Shown here in pieces: positions 7,546-15,888 of a stretch of DNA of 32,591 nucleotides; within the stretch, counting starts at the first letter, position 1, and each line of letters opens with the position of its first letter. The notes beneath the pieces are model-generated. The model saw nothing but the letters and a program-made list of their open reading frames with translations, had not been told where the DNA came from and did no database searches. The position numbers were made by a program, and so were the translations under genes. Source of the stretch: Cyclobacteriaceae bacterium (GTDB lineage Bacteria > Bacteroidota > Bacteroidia > Cytophagales > Cyclobacteriaceae); contig JALHRJ010000052.1 in the NCBI GenBank assembly GCA_022841475.1, forward strand, positions 1 to 32,591, written 5' to 3'.

Positions 7546-8187
7546 ATGAAACCAATTATCCTTCTTCTTTTCTTGGCATCAAACATTGCCCTTGCTCAAA
7601 GTCAACACACTACAGGTTCTATTTACCTGGCTCCGGGAGTTCAGCAATTCTCCTTCTCCAATCTGAATAGTATTTTAACTCAAGCAGGATTTCATAAAGT
7701 ACCTCTCGCCATTGGATTGGGAACGGGTGGTTATGGTCAACATAAGCATCTGCGTGTTGGTGGCGAAGGCTATTACTTCTCTGGTTCAGCAAACAGAGAA
7801 AGTACTACTACGGAAATACAAGGTGGTTGGGGATACTTTTATGCTGGATATGTATACGGAAGTAATTCGTGGCGGTTGATACCCGGTTTAGGATTAGGCT
7901 GGGGTGGCAGCAATGTCAGTGCAATCCGAACAAGTAGCTCTTCTCTAAATGATTTAATAAACAATCAACCAAACGCAAGTCTTATTTCTATAGGAGGCAC
8001 CTTTCTGCACACCGCGGTCACCATTGAACGCGATTTGCCAGGCAAACAATATTTAGCTATAAAAGGAACATACAACCAGGGGTTCTCTTCAAAAAATGAA
8101 TGGACTGCATCGGGATTGACTAGTTCAGTATCCGATTCTTTCAGTGGATTTCAACTCAGTCTGATAATCGGTTTTACACTACACTAG
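7546..8187 (+). CDS. Secreted, probable outer-membrane beta-barrel protein
   Basis: A 213-residue protein with signal peptide MKPIILLLFLASNIALAQ, then alternating polar/hydrophobic strands rich in Gly, Ser, Tyr and Trp (GGWGYFYAGYVYG, LIPGLGLGWGG), and a final strand FQLSLIIGFTLH. This is the look of a small outer-membrane barrel, but I cannot name a family. The ATG at 7546 is preferred over an in-frame TTG nine bases upstream, which lies partly within promoter-like sequence. It is probably controlled by the upstream winged-helix regulator through the operator 9 bp before the start. It begins a plus-strand run with the next two genes. Confidence 0.72.
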   Translation: MKPIILLLFLASNIALAQSQHTTGSIYLAPGVQQFSFSNLNSILTQAGFHKVPLAIGLGTGGYGQHKHLRVGGEGYYFSGSANRESTTTEIQGGWGYFYAGYVYGSNSWRLIPGLGLGWGGSNVSAIRTSSSSLNDLINNQPNASLISIGGTFLHTAVTIERDLPGKQYLAIKGTYNQGFSSKNEWTASGLTSSVSDSFSGFQLSLIIGFTLH

Positions 8188-8206
8188 TTTTCATATAAAT
8201 AAATTC

Positions 8207-8704
8207 ATGATGAACTCCCTCACTCATAGTACAACAGGACTTATCCATCTCCTCTCCTGCTTGCTCGCACTTGTGGCGGGCACGAGTATCTTGATCCTCA
8301 CAAAAGGTTCCGTCATGCATAAACGCATTGGTTATGTGTATTGCCTTTCCATGGTAATCGTAAACGGAACTGCCTTTAGCCTTTACCATTTGTTTGGAAG
8401 ATTTGGCCCCTTCCATTTTGCGGCCTTGATTAGTGCAGCCACACTGGTAGCAGGAATGATGCCGATTCTTTTCAGAACTAAATCCTGGTTGAGTTTACAT
8501 TTATCCTTCATGTATTATTCTGTCATCGGCTTATATGCAGCGTTTGCATCAGAAATAATTGTTCGTATTCCGGGCATCTCGTTCGGGCCAGCAGTAGGAA
8601 TCGCCACTGCCCTCGTCATGATGACAGCAATTTACCTCTTCCGCTCTTTATCCACAAAATGGGCAACTCAATTTTCTCCTCACCAATCCATAAAAAATAT
8701 CTAA
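8207..8704 (+). CDS. DUF2306-like membrane protein
   Basis: A 165-residue integral membrane protein. The opening segments (HSTTGLIHLLSCLLALVAGTS, then KGSVMHKRIGYVY) fit the DUF2306 pattern of a His-containing first helix and a conserved HKxxGxxY turn. About four or five helices follow. Members have no established function. It lies 19 bp after the barrel protein gene and 18 bp before the next gene, so it is probably in one transcript with them. Confidence 0.78.
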   Translation: MMNSLTHSTTGLIHLLSCLLALVAGTSILILTKGSVMHKRIGYVYCLSMVIVNGTAFSLYHLFGRFGPFHFAALISAATLVAGMMPILFRTKSWLSLHLSFMYYSVIGLYAAFASEIIVRIPGISFGPAVGIATALVMMTAIYLFRSLSTKWATQFSPHQSIKNI

Positions 8705-8722
8705 CCATTAAAATTAAATCCT

Positions 8723-9253
8723 ATGAAAACCATCCTAACACTTTTCGTACTCTTCGCTTCATACTACTTTCTGCAGGCACAAAATCCCGCAAAAATAAAT
8801 CTCGAACAATTAAAACCCTTTAGTTATATGATCGGTAACTGGAAAGGCACAGCCACCATTCAGCAGCAAGGTGGAGCAGCCATTAAAGTAAACCAGGAAG
8901 AAAAGATTAGCTGGCAACTAGACAGCACACTCATTCATATTGAAGGCATTGGCAGGGATCCGATAACCAACAAAAAAAACTTCCATGCCTATGCACTCCT
9001 TTTCTATAATCCCGCTACTCAACAAGTGGGAATGAAATCCTTCACCATGGAGGGTCGTCAAACAGATGCCTACTTTAAAGTACTTGCAGAAAATAATTTT
9101 GAGTGGGGTTTTGATCTACCCAGTAACCGTGGCAAAATAAAATATCTGATAACGCTTTCGACAAAAGATAAAACCTGGATAGAAGAAGGTCAATTCTCCT
9201 CGGATGGCACGCAATGGTTTCCCTTCATGTCGATGAATCTGGTGAAGCTGTAA
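8723..9253 (+). CDS. Secreted lipocalin-like/DUF1579-like protein
   Basis: A 176-residue protein with a signal peptide (MKTILTLFVLFASYYFLQAQ) and a beta-strand-rich body. The FSYMIGNWKGTATIQQ segment near the N-terminus is typical of small beta-barrel families such as DUF1579 and the lipocalin-like group. A long run of strands follows (IHIEGIGRD, YALLFYNPATQQVGMKSF, WFPFMSMNLVKL). Ligand and function are unknown. It is the last gene of the cluster; a non-coding palindromic element begins 36 bp after its stop. Confidence 0.7.
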   Translation: MKTILTLFVLFASYYFLQAQNPAKINLEQLKPFSYMIGNWKGTATIQQQGGAAIKVNQEEKISWQLDSTLIHIEGIGRDPITNKKNFHAYALLFYNPATQQVGMKSFTMEGRQTDAYFKVLAENNFEWGFDLPSNRGKIKYLITLSTKDKTWIEEGQFSSDGTQWFPFMSMNLVKL

Positions 9254-9289
9254 ATTCAATCCAAATAAAAATAGAGCGTTAAAAAATTG

Positions 9290-9423
9290 ATGAGGCTATC
9301 TCAAAAGTCTAATAATATTGAACTGTCATTCCGGCCTTGAGCCGGAATCTCGTCATGCGTGAACAAAAACGGGATCGCGGGTCTATGCCCGCGATGACTG
9401 GATAACTTTTGAGCCGACCTCAT
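9290..9423. repeat. Nested palindromic intergenic element, 134 bp
   Basis: Outer arms at 9290-9308 and 9405-9423 are inverted repeats of 19 bp matching at 15 positions (ATGAGG.. and ..CTCAAAAGT conserved). Inside lie two perfect hairpins: ATTCCGGC/GCCGGAAT (9328-9348) and ATCGCGGG/CCCGCGAT (9374-9395). It has no reading frame of note. It resembles a mobile non-autonomous repeat (MITE- or REP-like) sitting between convergent genes, and it could also stop transcripts. Confidence 0.65.
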
Positions 9424-9447
9424 TTTTATTTGAAGTCTCAAGCGAGA

Positions 9448-10851
9448 CTAAACTAGCTTAGCCTGTTCAGGATCCCAATTAATTATCGTCTTGTCAAAGT
9501 AGCTCTTGTTGGTTGCTAAAGCAGGACCAGCCGCACGCATGCCAAATAATGCATCCTCTACGATAACTGCCTTTTCACGAATTCCTTTATAAAAATTAGC
9601 ATGGTGATCGAGGTTGGCACTGTATCCGCGCGGAGCTTTAAACTCCAGATCTGAATCAGAAATAACGGGTTTGGTCTTGGGATATTTAGCCTTGTACCAT
9701 TTTTCATATTCCTTACGCTGACTTTCTGAGAATGTATCATACGAATCCCAACCGCCATAACCGGGTTCATTTCGGATTTTGTGATGGATAACTTTCACCG
9801 CATCCCAGCCCATTTCGATAACTCCATCAGTGCCTATTAATCTCAATCCTTCTCCACTCTCGCTCCCATCGACAAAGTTTACACGCATTTGTAAATTAAA
9901 CGCAGCATGTTTATCAGCTTGCGGATAATCATAGATTCCTAAAATCACATCGGGCACATCACGTCCGTCCTTCCAATAGCGCAATCCACCGGTAGCAAGC
10001 ACCCGGTTAGGACCTTTTGAACTCGTTACAGCATGGAGCGCTGAAAACAAATGAACAAATAAATCACCTGCTACACCCGTTCCATAATCCTGATAGTTTC
10101 TCCAACGAAAGAATCGAACTGGGTCGTAAGGCCGCTTGGGTGCATCGCCTATAAAATTTTCCCAGTCAACAGTACCACCTTGAGCATCCGTGGGAATCGA
10201 GTATTGCCACGCTCCATTAGCACTATGTCGATCCATCCAGGTTTCCACCATTACTATATCTCCGATGGTCTTGGATTCGAAAATCTCCCGGGTCTTTTCA
10301 GTTACAATAGAACTCACCCGCTGACTGCCCACCTGAAATACTTTGCCTGTTTTTTTCTGCGTTGCAATTACTTCGGCACCTTCTTCCAATTTATGAACCA
10401 TCGGCTTTTCACAATAAACGTGTTTACCCTTGTTCATTGCTTCAATGGAGATACGATCATGCCAATGATCAGAAGTTGCGATAATCACCGCATCAACATC
10501 TTTGCGATCAAGAATTTCTTTATAGTTTTTAGTTACAAACAGATCTTTACCATACATTTCTTTGGCCCGATCCAGCCGGCCGGTATAAAGATCACACACA
10601 GCAACCAATTTTACGCCTGGCACCTGCAAACTACAGAGCGCATTATTAAAGCCCATGATACCCATACCAATGATCGCAATATTCACCTGATCGTTGGGTC
10701 CATATGATTTCTTTTCGCGTTGAGGGGCTTCGAGAAAATAAGATCCCTTTTGCTGACCTGCTAATAAAACTGAAGGAGTTACGGAGGTAACTAAAGCCGT
10801 GCCGGCCACTTTCTTTATAAAACTTCTGCGCGATGATTTTAAATTAGTCAT
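9448..10851 (-). CDS. Tat-exported Gfo/Idh/MocA oxidoreductase
   Basis: A 467-residue NAD(P)-dependent sugar oxidoreductase of the Gfo/Idh/MocA family. The N-terminus has a twin-arginine signal, SRRSFIKK (Arg8-Arg9), with a hydrophobic stretch, so it is exported folded with bound cofactor. A Rossmann motif (IGMGIMG, about residues 60-66) and the catalytic EKP (148-150, in KHVYCEKPMVHKL) are present, followed by the C-terminal alpha/beta domain (YGTGVAGDLFVHLF). It keeps the normal EKP, unlike the two paralogues at 28.3-31.4 kb, and belongs to another subgroup. It is divergent from the cytochrome-like FG-GAP lipoprotein gene with a 130-bp gap, so shared control is possible. Substrate unknown. 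Confidence 0.9.
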   Translation of the reverse strand: MTNLKSSRRSFIKKVAGTALVTSVTPSVLLAGQQKGSYFLEAPQREKKSYGPNDQVNIAIIGMGIMGFNNALCSLQVPGVKLVAVCDLYTGRLDRAKEMYGKDLFVTKNYKEILDRKDVDAVIIATSDHWHDRISIEAMNKGKHVYCEKPMVHKLEEGAEVIATQKKTGKVFQVGSQRVSSIVTEKTREIFESKTIGDIVMVETWMDRHSANGAWQYSIPTDAQGGTVDWENFIGDAPKRPYDPVRFFRWRNYQDYGTGVAGDLFVHLFSALHAVTSSKGPNRVLATGGLRYWKDGRDVPDVILGIYDYPQADKHAAFNLQMRVNFVDGSESGEGLRLIGTDGVIEMGWDAVKVIHHKIRNEPGYGGWDSYDTFSESQRKEYEKWYKAKYPKTKPVISDSDLEFKAPRGYSANLDHHANFYKGIREKAVIVEDALFGMRAAGPALATNKSYFDKTIINWDPEQAKLV

Positions 10852-10981
10852 GTCTAATTAAAGGTTTAATGGTAAGTTTGGAATACACAAAGCACTTAAG
10901 AACACACTTAAAGATATGATTTTGCAGGCTAAGAAAACCTTATCTCACCCCATATCTTTACCGTCACCTACCCAAATTTTG

Positions 10982-12469
10982 ATGAGTGGTTACTTCTTGT
11001 CAGGCTTACTACTGGTAGTCCTTTTATTCTCCTGCGAAAGTTCTGAAAAAAAGGATGAACGCTTAGCCAAGCAGCATTGTAGTAGCTGTCATGTATTTCC
11101 CGAACCCAACCTACTACCAAAAAAAATCTGGACCGAAGAAGTGCTGCCCAACATGGCCTTTAGAATGGGGCTCGTGGATTTGATGGAGGGAGCACAAAAT
11201 CTCCCACTGGAGGATCTTATAACAGTAGCAAGCACCTTACCCGCACAGCCTCTGGTTTCTGAAGAAGAGTGGAAATCAATACAAAACTACTTTGAGAAAA
11301 ACGCTCCGGATTCGCTGACGAATGAAACAAAAGAAATCCCGGGCATACTTAAATTATTCGATGTTCAGAAAATCGTTGATCCGAAAGGTGAACTTCCAAT
11401 GGTAACGCTGGTAAAGGTGGATACCCTGAACCAAAAAATATGGGTCGGTACGCGTTCTGGAAAACTACATCACTTGAACTCACAATTTAAGATTGAAAAA
11501 ACAATTCAATTGTCCAGCCCAGCCTCCCACCTCAGTGTCGAAAATAATACTTATACACTTTCGCTCATGGGAATTATGGATCCTAATGACCGGGAAAAAG
11601 GTGAGCTGATAACTATTAATTCAGACAAATTAGAATCGATGACTTTCATTGATTCACTTAAACGTCCTGTTCATTTCGAGCAAAAAGATTTAAATGCAGA
11701 TGGCTATGAGGATGTTGTGATCTGTGCATTTGGTAATTATACCGGTGCGTTACTTGTCTATGAAAATCAGCACGGAAAGAACTTTAGAAAACATGTCGTT
11801 TCAACCTTGCCCGGATCGAGAGTGACCGTGCTGCGCGATTTTAACAATGATGGTTTACTGGATATCCTGGCTCTCTTTACACAAGGTGATGAGCAGATAA
11901 CTCTTTTTATCAATGAAGGAAATTTTAAGTTTAAACAAAAAATCTTGTTGAGGTTTCCCCCAGTTTACGGATCCACATTCATTGACATCGTGGACTTTAA
12001 TAAAGATGGAAAATTTGATATCCTCTACACAAACGGTGACAATTCTGATTACTCGCAGATTCTCAAGCCTTATCATGGAGTGCGGGTATTCCTTCAAGAA
12101 AATGATTTAACATTTACTGAATCTATGTTCTACCCGATGCACGGTGCATCCAAAGCGATAGCCCATGATTTCGATGGTGATGGTGATTTAGATATTGCCT
12201 CGTTTTCTTTCTTTCCGGATTTTGAAAAAGCTCCAGAAGAAAGTTTCATCTACTTCGAAAACCAAAACGGAAAATTTAACCCACTCACTTTACCTGCTGC
12301 CTCATCGGGACGTTGGATAGTAATGGACATTTCCGATGTAGATCAGGATGGGGACAAGGATATTTTATTGGGTGCTCTTGATTTTAATACAAAAGTTCCC
12401 ACATCATTATCTGACAAGTGGGAATATGAGAAAACTGCAATTCTTGTACTCCAAAACAAATCGCGGTAG
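10982..12469 (+). CDS. Lipoprotein with cytochrome-c-like segment and FG-GAP propeller
   Basis: 495 residues from the ATG at 10982, chosen because it gives a lipoprotein signal (MSGYFLSG...LLFSC, Cys18); an ATG 22 codons earlier is possible. A heme-binding motif CSSCH follows at residues 33-37, then a Met-containing segment (LPNMAFRMG) and a helix (EEWKSIQNYFEKN), together about the size of a small mono-heme cytochrome c domain. The remainder is an FG-GAP/VCBS propeller with calcium-loop motifs such as DLNADGYEDVV, DFNNDGLLDIL, DFNKDGKFDIL, DFDGDGDLDIA and DVDQDGDKDIL. It is probably periplasmic or surface-exposed and could pass electrons. It converges with the giant FG-GAP gene 18 bp beyond its stop. 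Confidence 0.85.
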   Translation: MSGYFLSGLLLVVLLFSCESSEKKDERLAKQHCSSCHVFPEPNLLPKKIWTEEVLPNMAFRMGLVDLMEGAQNLPLEDLITVASTLPAQPLVSEEEWKSIQNYFEKNAPDSLTNETKEIPGILKLFDVQKIVDPKGELPMVTLVKVDTLNQKIWVGTRSGKLHHLNSQFKIEKTIQLSSPASHLSVENNTYTLSLMGIMDPNDREKGELITINSDKLESMTFIDSLKRPVHFEQKDLNADGYEDVVICAFGNYTGALLVYENQHGKNFRKHVVSTLPGSRVTVLRDFNNDGLLDILALFTQGDEQITLFINEGNFKFKQKILLRFPPVYGSTFIDIVDFNKDGKFDILYTNGDNSDYSQILKPYHGVRVFLQENDLTFTESMFYPMHGASKAIAHDFDGDGDLDIASFSFFPDFEKAPEESFIYFENQNGKFNPLTLPAASSGRWIVMDISDVDQDGDKDILLGALDFNTKVPTSLSDKWEYEKTAILVLQNKSR

Positions 12470-12487
12470 CACGTAAAGTCAATCAAC

Positions 12488-15400
12488 TCACTTTTGTTTA
12501 TTATGCTTAAAGACAGCTAGTTTTCTTCGGTTTGCACCTGCTACGAGATAAGATGTATCTCCCTCAAGATACAAAAGGGACTCCACCTGACCATTTAGTA
12601 AAAGTCCGCTTTGTGAGGGGGGCAAAATTTTAAACGATTTTTCTCCCGTTCCCAGCAGTATCACTCCTTTATTGGCATCATAATACCCGGTTGATACGTC
12701 ATAACTCCAATCATTTCCTGCTATCAGAACATCCACTATACCATCTGAGTTATAATCATAAACCAATGTTTTTTTAACTGGTGATACCTGCGCTGCAGCG
12801 GGCAATTCCTGCCATGTAAATTTTCCCTTTTCATTCCATAAAACATAACTGGCCGTTGTATTTACATAAAATGTACTCGCTGCAGAAATGGTATCCGGAT
12901 TAAGGATATCTTTTGTTGTTGTGTAGCTAAAGGTAGTATAGCTCGTAAATAACTTTCTAAAAAACGGTGACTGGGCGGCTAGTTCATCCAGGTAATTAAT
13001 AGGATACTCCTGCATAACTCCCTTTTCATCCTTCCAGTAAGAGGTTGATACCGGATCTATAATTCCATTTTTATCAAGATCAATTGCATAAACCCGCATA
13101 GGATATTGATCAGAGATCGTGAAGCGATGGTTTTGACCCAGATTGCCAACAATGTAGTCCTGATCACCATCCTTGTCAAAATCCCCGGCCGTAATACTGG
13201 ACCATAGTCCATGCTTCTCTTCCATTCTCTTGTCAGACACCATTTTTAAATTTTTTCCGCCTTCATTCTTCAAAATGACTAATGAATTCCACTCCCGGGC
13301 TATTAACAAGTCTTCCCAGCCGTCATTATCATAATCAGACCAGATAGCGTCTGTGATCATACCCAAATCAAAACTTAACTTGGTGTTCAAGGTCAACTTT
13401 CCGCTTTCATTAGTTAGCACATACGATTTATCTGCCAGTGGAAATCCAAACTGTTTCACACGGCTTCCGATGAATACATCCTGATCTCCGTCATGATCAA
13501 AATCAAAAGCTCTTATCACTTCTGCTTGAAAAGCGGGCACAGGAAGTTCTTCTCTAACAAAAGTTCCATTCTCATTCCTGTATAAAAAATGTTTACGGCC
13601 CTCCTCCTTTTCCTGTAGATAGTCACCCGAAAGTGCCAACACATCCAAATCCCCATCATTATCTATATCCACAATTTGTAAGTCCGATTCCTGTGCAGAT
13701 TTAAGTCCTGTCAATCCGTCAATTTCGGTGCGCATAAATCCATCCCGTTTTTGTAGGAATACTTGAGTAGGCTCTGTAGACGAAGCTCCAACCAATAGAT
13801 CATTTTTACCGTCACCATCCAAATCACCTTGTACCATAATGGGACCGATTTGTGAAAACTTATGCGGAATAATAATCTGACCTTGAAAAAAATCAATGAA
13901 ATCTTTTTCCTGATGCATGTAATCAACCAACTCCTTCACATGAGTGAAGATCGGATCGTAGGTATTCATTACTTTACGAAGCGCTGGGGCTCCATCCTTT
14001 TCGTGAAGTCTAAGTACCTGATTTGTCGGAACATTTTTAAGAACTGTAACTTTCTTTCCGTTGGGCCAGGTAACCCGCACGGAATCGACTTGAAGATTTT
14101 TCCCTAATCCTATATGAATCATGGGATCCACCGATGAGATGTATCCTCGCGAAAGATGTTTTTCTGTATATTGATAATTTCCTCCACTCCAAACTTCCAC
14201 TTTAGCTCCAATAGCGTGTGTGTTTTGATTCTCACCTTTTAACTCTATTTGCAAATAATTATTTTTCTCCTTTAATTTTTCTGAAGAATTATTTCGGTAC
14301 ACAAAAGCAATGTCATTAATATTATTAACCACGTAATCCAGATCTCCATCTCCATCAAGATCCACAAAAGAAGCCCCGTTTGAGAATGATGGTATTTTCA
14401 TTCCCCAGTTTTCAGTCTGATCGTTGAATTTATACTCGCCTACATTTTCATAGGCATAGTTCGAAACTTTTACAATCGGTATTTGAGTAAGCATGTGCGC
14501 ATCATCAGCAACGGAACCGTATACCTGAGCTTTGTAATTGGTGAAATCTTTATCCGTTAAATCTTTAGGAAACCCATTGGTGATAAACAAGTCCTTGTCA
14601 CCATCGTTATCAAAATCAGCAAATAGAGGTGACCAACTCCACTCGGTCTGAAACACCCCATGCATCTGTGCTAATTCACTAAAGGGGAGCATCACACTAT
14701 CCTGAAAACCATTATGGACCTGCAGCATATTTCGTACACTCTGTGGTTCGTATCCGTATTTTTCATTGTTGATATACACATAATAGCTATTGCCATTGAT
14801 GGTTTGCTTTTTTCTAAAATATTGTTCCGGCATCATATCCAACGTAATGATATCGAGGTTACCATCATTATTCATGTCCGCCATATCATTACCCATCGAA
14901 AATCGGGATTGATAGGAAATATAATTTTTAGATTCGTTGCGAAACGTTCCGTTTCGTTGGTTGAGATACAATAGATCATTGGAGATATAATCATTGGAAA
15001 TATAAATATCAGGATAGCCGTCTTTATTAACATCCCCTATCGCTATACCTAATCCATAGCCTTCATACAAAATTCCGGCTTGAATAGTAACATCTTTAAA
15101 TGTGCCATTGCCGAGATTTTCGTAGAGACGGTCATTATTTACTGAACTACCATCCACAATCTTTGTGTGATAGTTAGTCGGCACCTCTTTCGTGATAACA
15201 TTGTTTAGCACATATAAATCGAGGTCTCCGTCAAGATCATAATCAAAGAAAGCCGCATGCATGGAATAACCCATATCATCGATTCCATATTGCTCCGCCA
15301 TTTCCTTAAAGTGCGGTTCTCCATTGTGCAGTCCTTGATTTACCCACAATCTATTCTTCCGCTTCACACTGTCGGTATTCATGGTTGATGTAAAGTAAAC

Positions 15401-15787
15401 ATCATTCCATCCATCGGCATTAATATCCACTACACATACCCCACTCAGCCACTGCTCGTTGGAAAGACCTTCAAAGTTTTTGGTTATGTCAACAAACTTA
15501 AAATCTCCCTTATTCAAATATATCCGTGAAGAAACTTTATTCCCCGAAAAAATAATATCAGGCAGGCTGTCATTATTTAAATCACCGATACCCACACCTC
15601 CACCATTATACATGTATTCAAGCTTCATGATGTTAAAAGTGTCTTCTTCGAGAACAGCATTATTGAAATCTATACCTGTTGTTTCACTGCTCAATAATTC
15701 AAAACGTGGACCTTGTTGAAAGCAGGATGTAACACTGCCAATCAAAAGAATAAATAGACCATTAAGCAGAAATGTGCGGGTGCGCAT
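12488..15787 (-). CDS. Giant FG-GAP/VCBS lipoprotein with internal ASPIC/UnbV domain
   Basis: 1099 residues from the ATG at 15787, which yields a lipoprotein signal ending GSVTSC (Cys22); an ATG eight codons upstream is less likely. The order is: N-terminal FG-GAP propeller with many D-x-[DN]-x-DG calcium loops (GDLNNDSLPDIIF, ADMNNDGNLDIIT, DLDGDGDLDYVV), an ASPIC/UnbV (CRTAC1-type) domain at about 520-605 (RGYISSVDPMIHIGLG, VRVTWPNGKK), then a second propeller (GDLDGDGKNDLLVGA, DIDNDGDLDVLALSG, YDYNSDGIVDVLIAG). Such proteins often accompany SusC/SusD loci in Bacteroidota; their role is unproven. It follows the susD gene on the same strand but behind a terminator, so it may have its own promoter. 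Confidence 0.9.
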   Translation of the reverse strand: MRTRTFLLNGLFILLIGSVTSCFQQGPRFELLSSETTGIDFNNAVLEEDTFNIMKLEYMYNGGGVGIGDLNNDSLPDIIFSGNKVSSRIYLNKGDFKFVDITKNFEGLSNEQWLSGVCVVDINADGWNDVYFTSTMNTDSVKRKNRLWVNQGLHNGEPHFKEMAEQYGIDDMGYSMHAAFFDYDLDGDLDLYVLNNVITKEVPTNYHTKIVDGSSVNNDRLYENLGNGTFKDVTIQAGILYEGYGLGIAIGDVNKDGYPDIYISNDYISNDLLYLNQRNGTFRNESKNYISYQSRFSMGNDMADMNNDGNLDIITLDMMPEQYFRKKQTINGNSYYVYINNEKYGYEPQSVRNMLQVHNGFQDSVMLPFSELAQMHGVFQTEWSWSPLFADFDNDGDKDLFITNGFPKDLTDKDFTNYKAQVYGSVADDAHMLTQIPIVKVSNYAYENVGEYKFNDQTENWGMKIPSFSNGASFVDLDGDGDLDYVVNNINDIAFVYRNNSSEKLKEKNNYLQIELKGENQNTHAIGAKVEVWSGGNYQYTEKHLSRGYISSVDPMIHIGLGKNLQVDSVRVTWPNGKKVTVLKNVPTNQVLRLHEKDGAPALRKVMNTYDPIFTHVKELVDYMHQEKDFIDFFQGQIIIPHKFSQIGPIMVQGDLDGDGKNDLLVGASSTEPTQVFLQKRDGFMRTEIDGLTGLKSAQESDLQIVDIDNDGDLDVLALSGDYLQEKEEGRKHFLYRNENGTFVREELPVPAFQAEVIRAFDFDHDGDQDVFIGSRVKQFGFPLADKSYVLTNESGKLTLNTKLSFDLGMITDAIWSDYDNDGWEDLLIAREWNSLVILKNEGGKNLKMVSDKRMEEKHGLWSSITAGDFDKDGDQDYIVGNLGQNHRFTISDQYPMRVYAIDLDKNGIIDPVSTSYWKDEKGVMQEYPINYLDELAAQSPFFRKLFTSYTTFSYTTTKDILNPDTISAASTFYVNTTASYVLWNEKGKFTWQELPAAAQVSPVKKTLVYDYNSDGIVDVLIAGNDWSYDVSTGYYDANKGVILLGTGEKSFKILPPSQSGLLLNGQVESLLYLEGDTSYLVAGANRRKLAVFKHNKQK

Positions 15788-15839
15788 GAGTGTCGTGTAC
15801 GTGAATTGCAATGTTATAAATAACAGCCTGTTAATAAAA

Positions 15840-15866
15840 GAAGCCGCTATAAATTATAGCGGCTTC
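15840..15866 (-). terminator. Intrinsic terminator of the SusC/SusD operon
   Basis: A 12-bp perfect stem (GAAGCCGCTATA at 15840-15851, TATAGCGGCTTC at 15855-15866) with a 3-nt loop. On the minus strand it lies 23 bp past the susD stop and is followed by CTTTTATTAA, a short T-tract. It separates susD from the UnbV gene. Confidence 0.85.
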
Positions 15867-15888
15867 TCATTAACATTAAATTTTCAAA

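Noticed and set aside
9290..9423. Remnant of an insertion sequence with transposase
   Set aside because: No transposase-like reading frame on either strand; called only a palindromic repeat.
10180..10707. Open frame of 175 codons on the plus strand
   Set aside because: It lies wholly opposite the Gfo/Idh/MocA gene, whose motifs are clear; the frame encodes a Phe/His-rich sequence with no domain.
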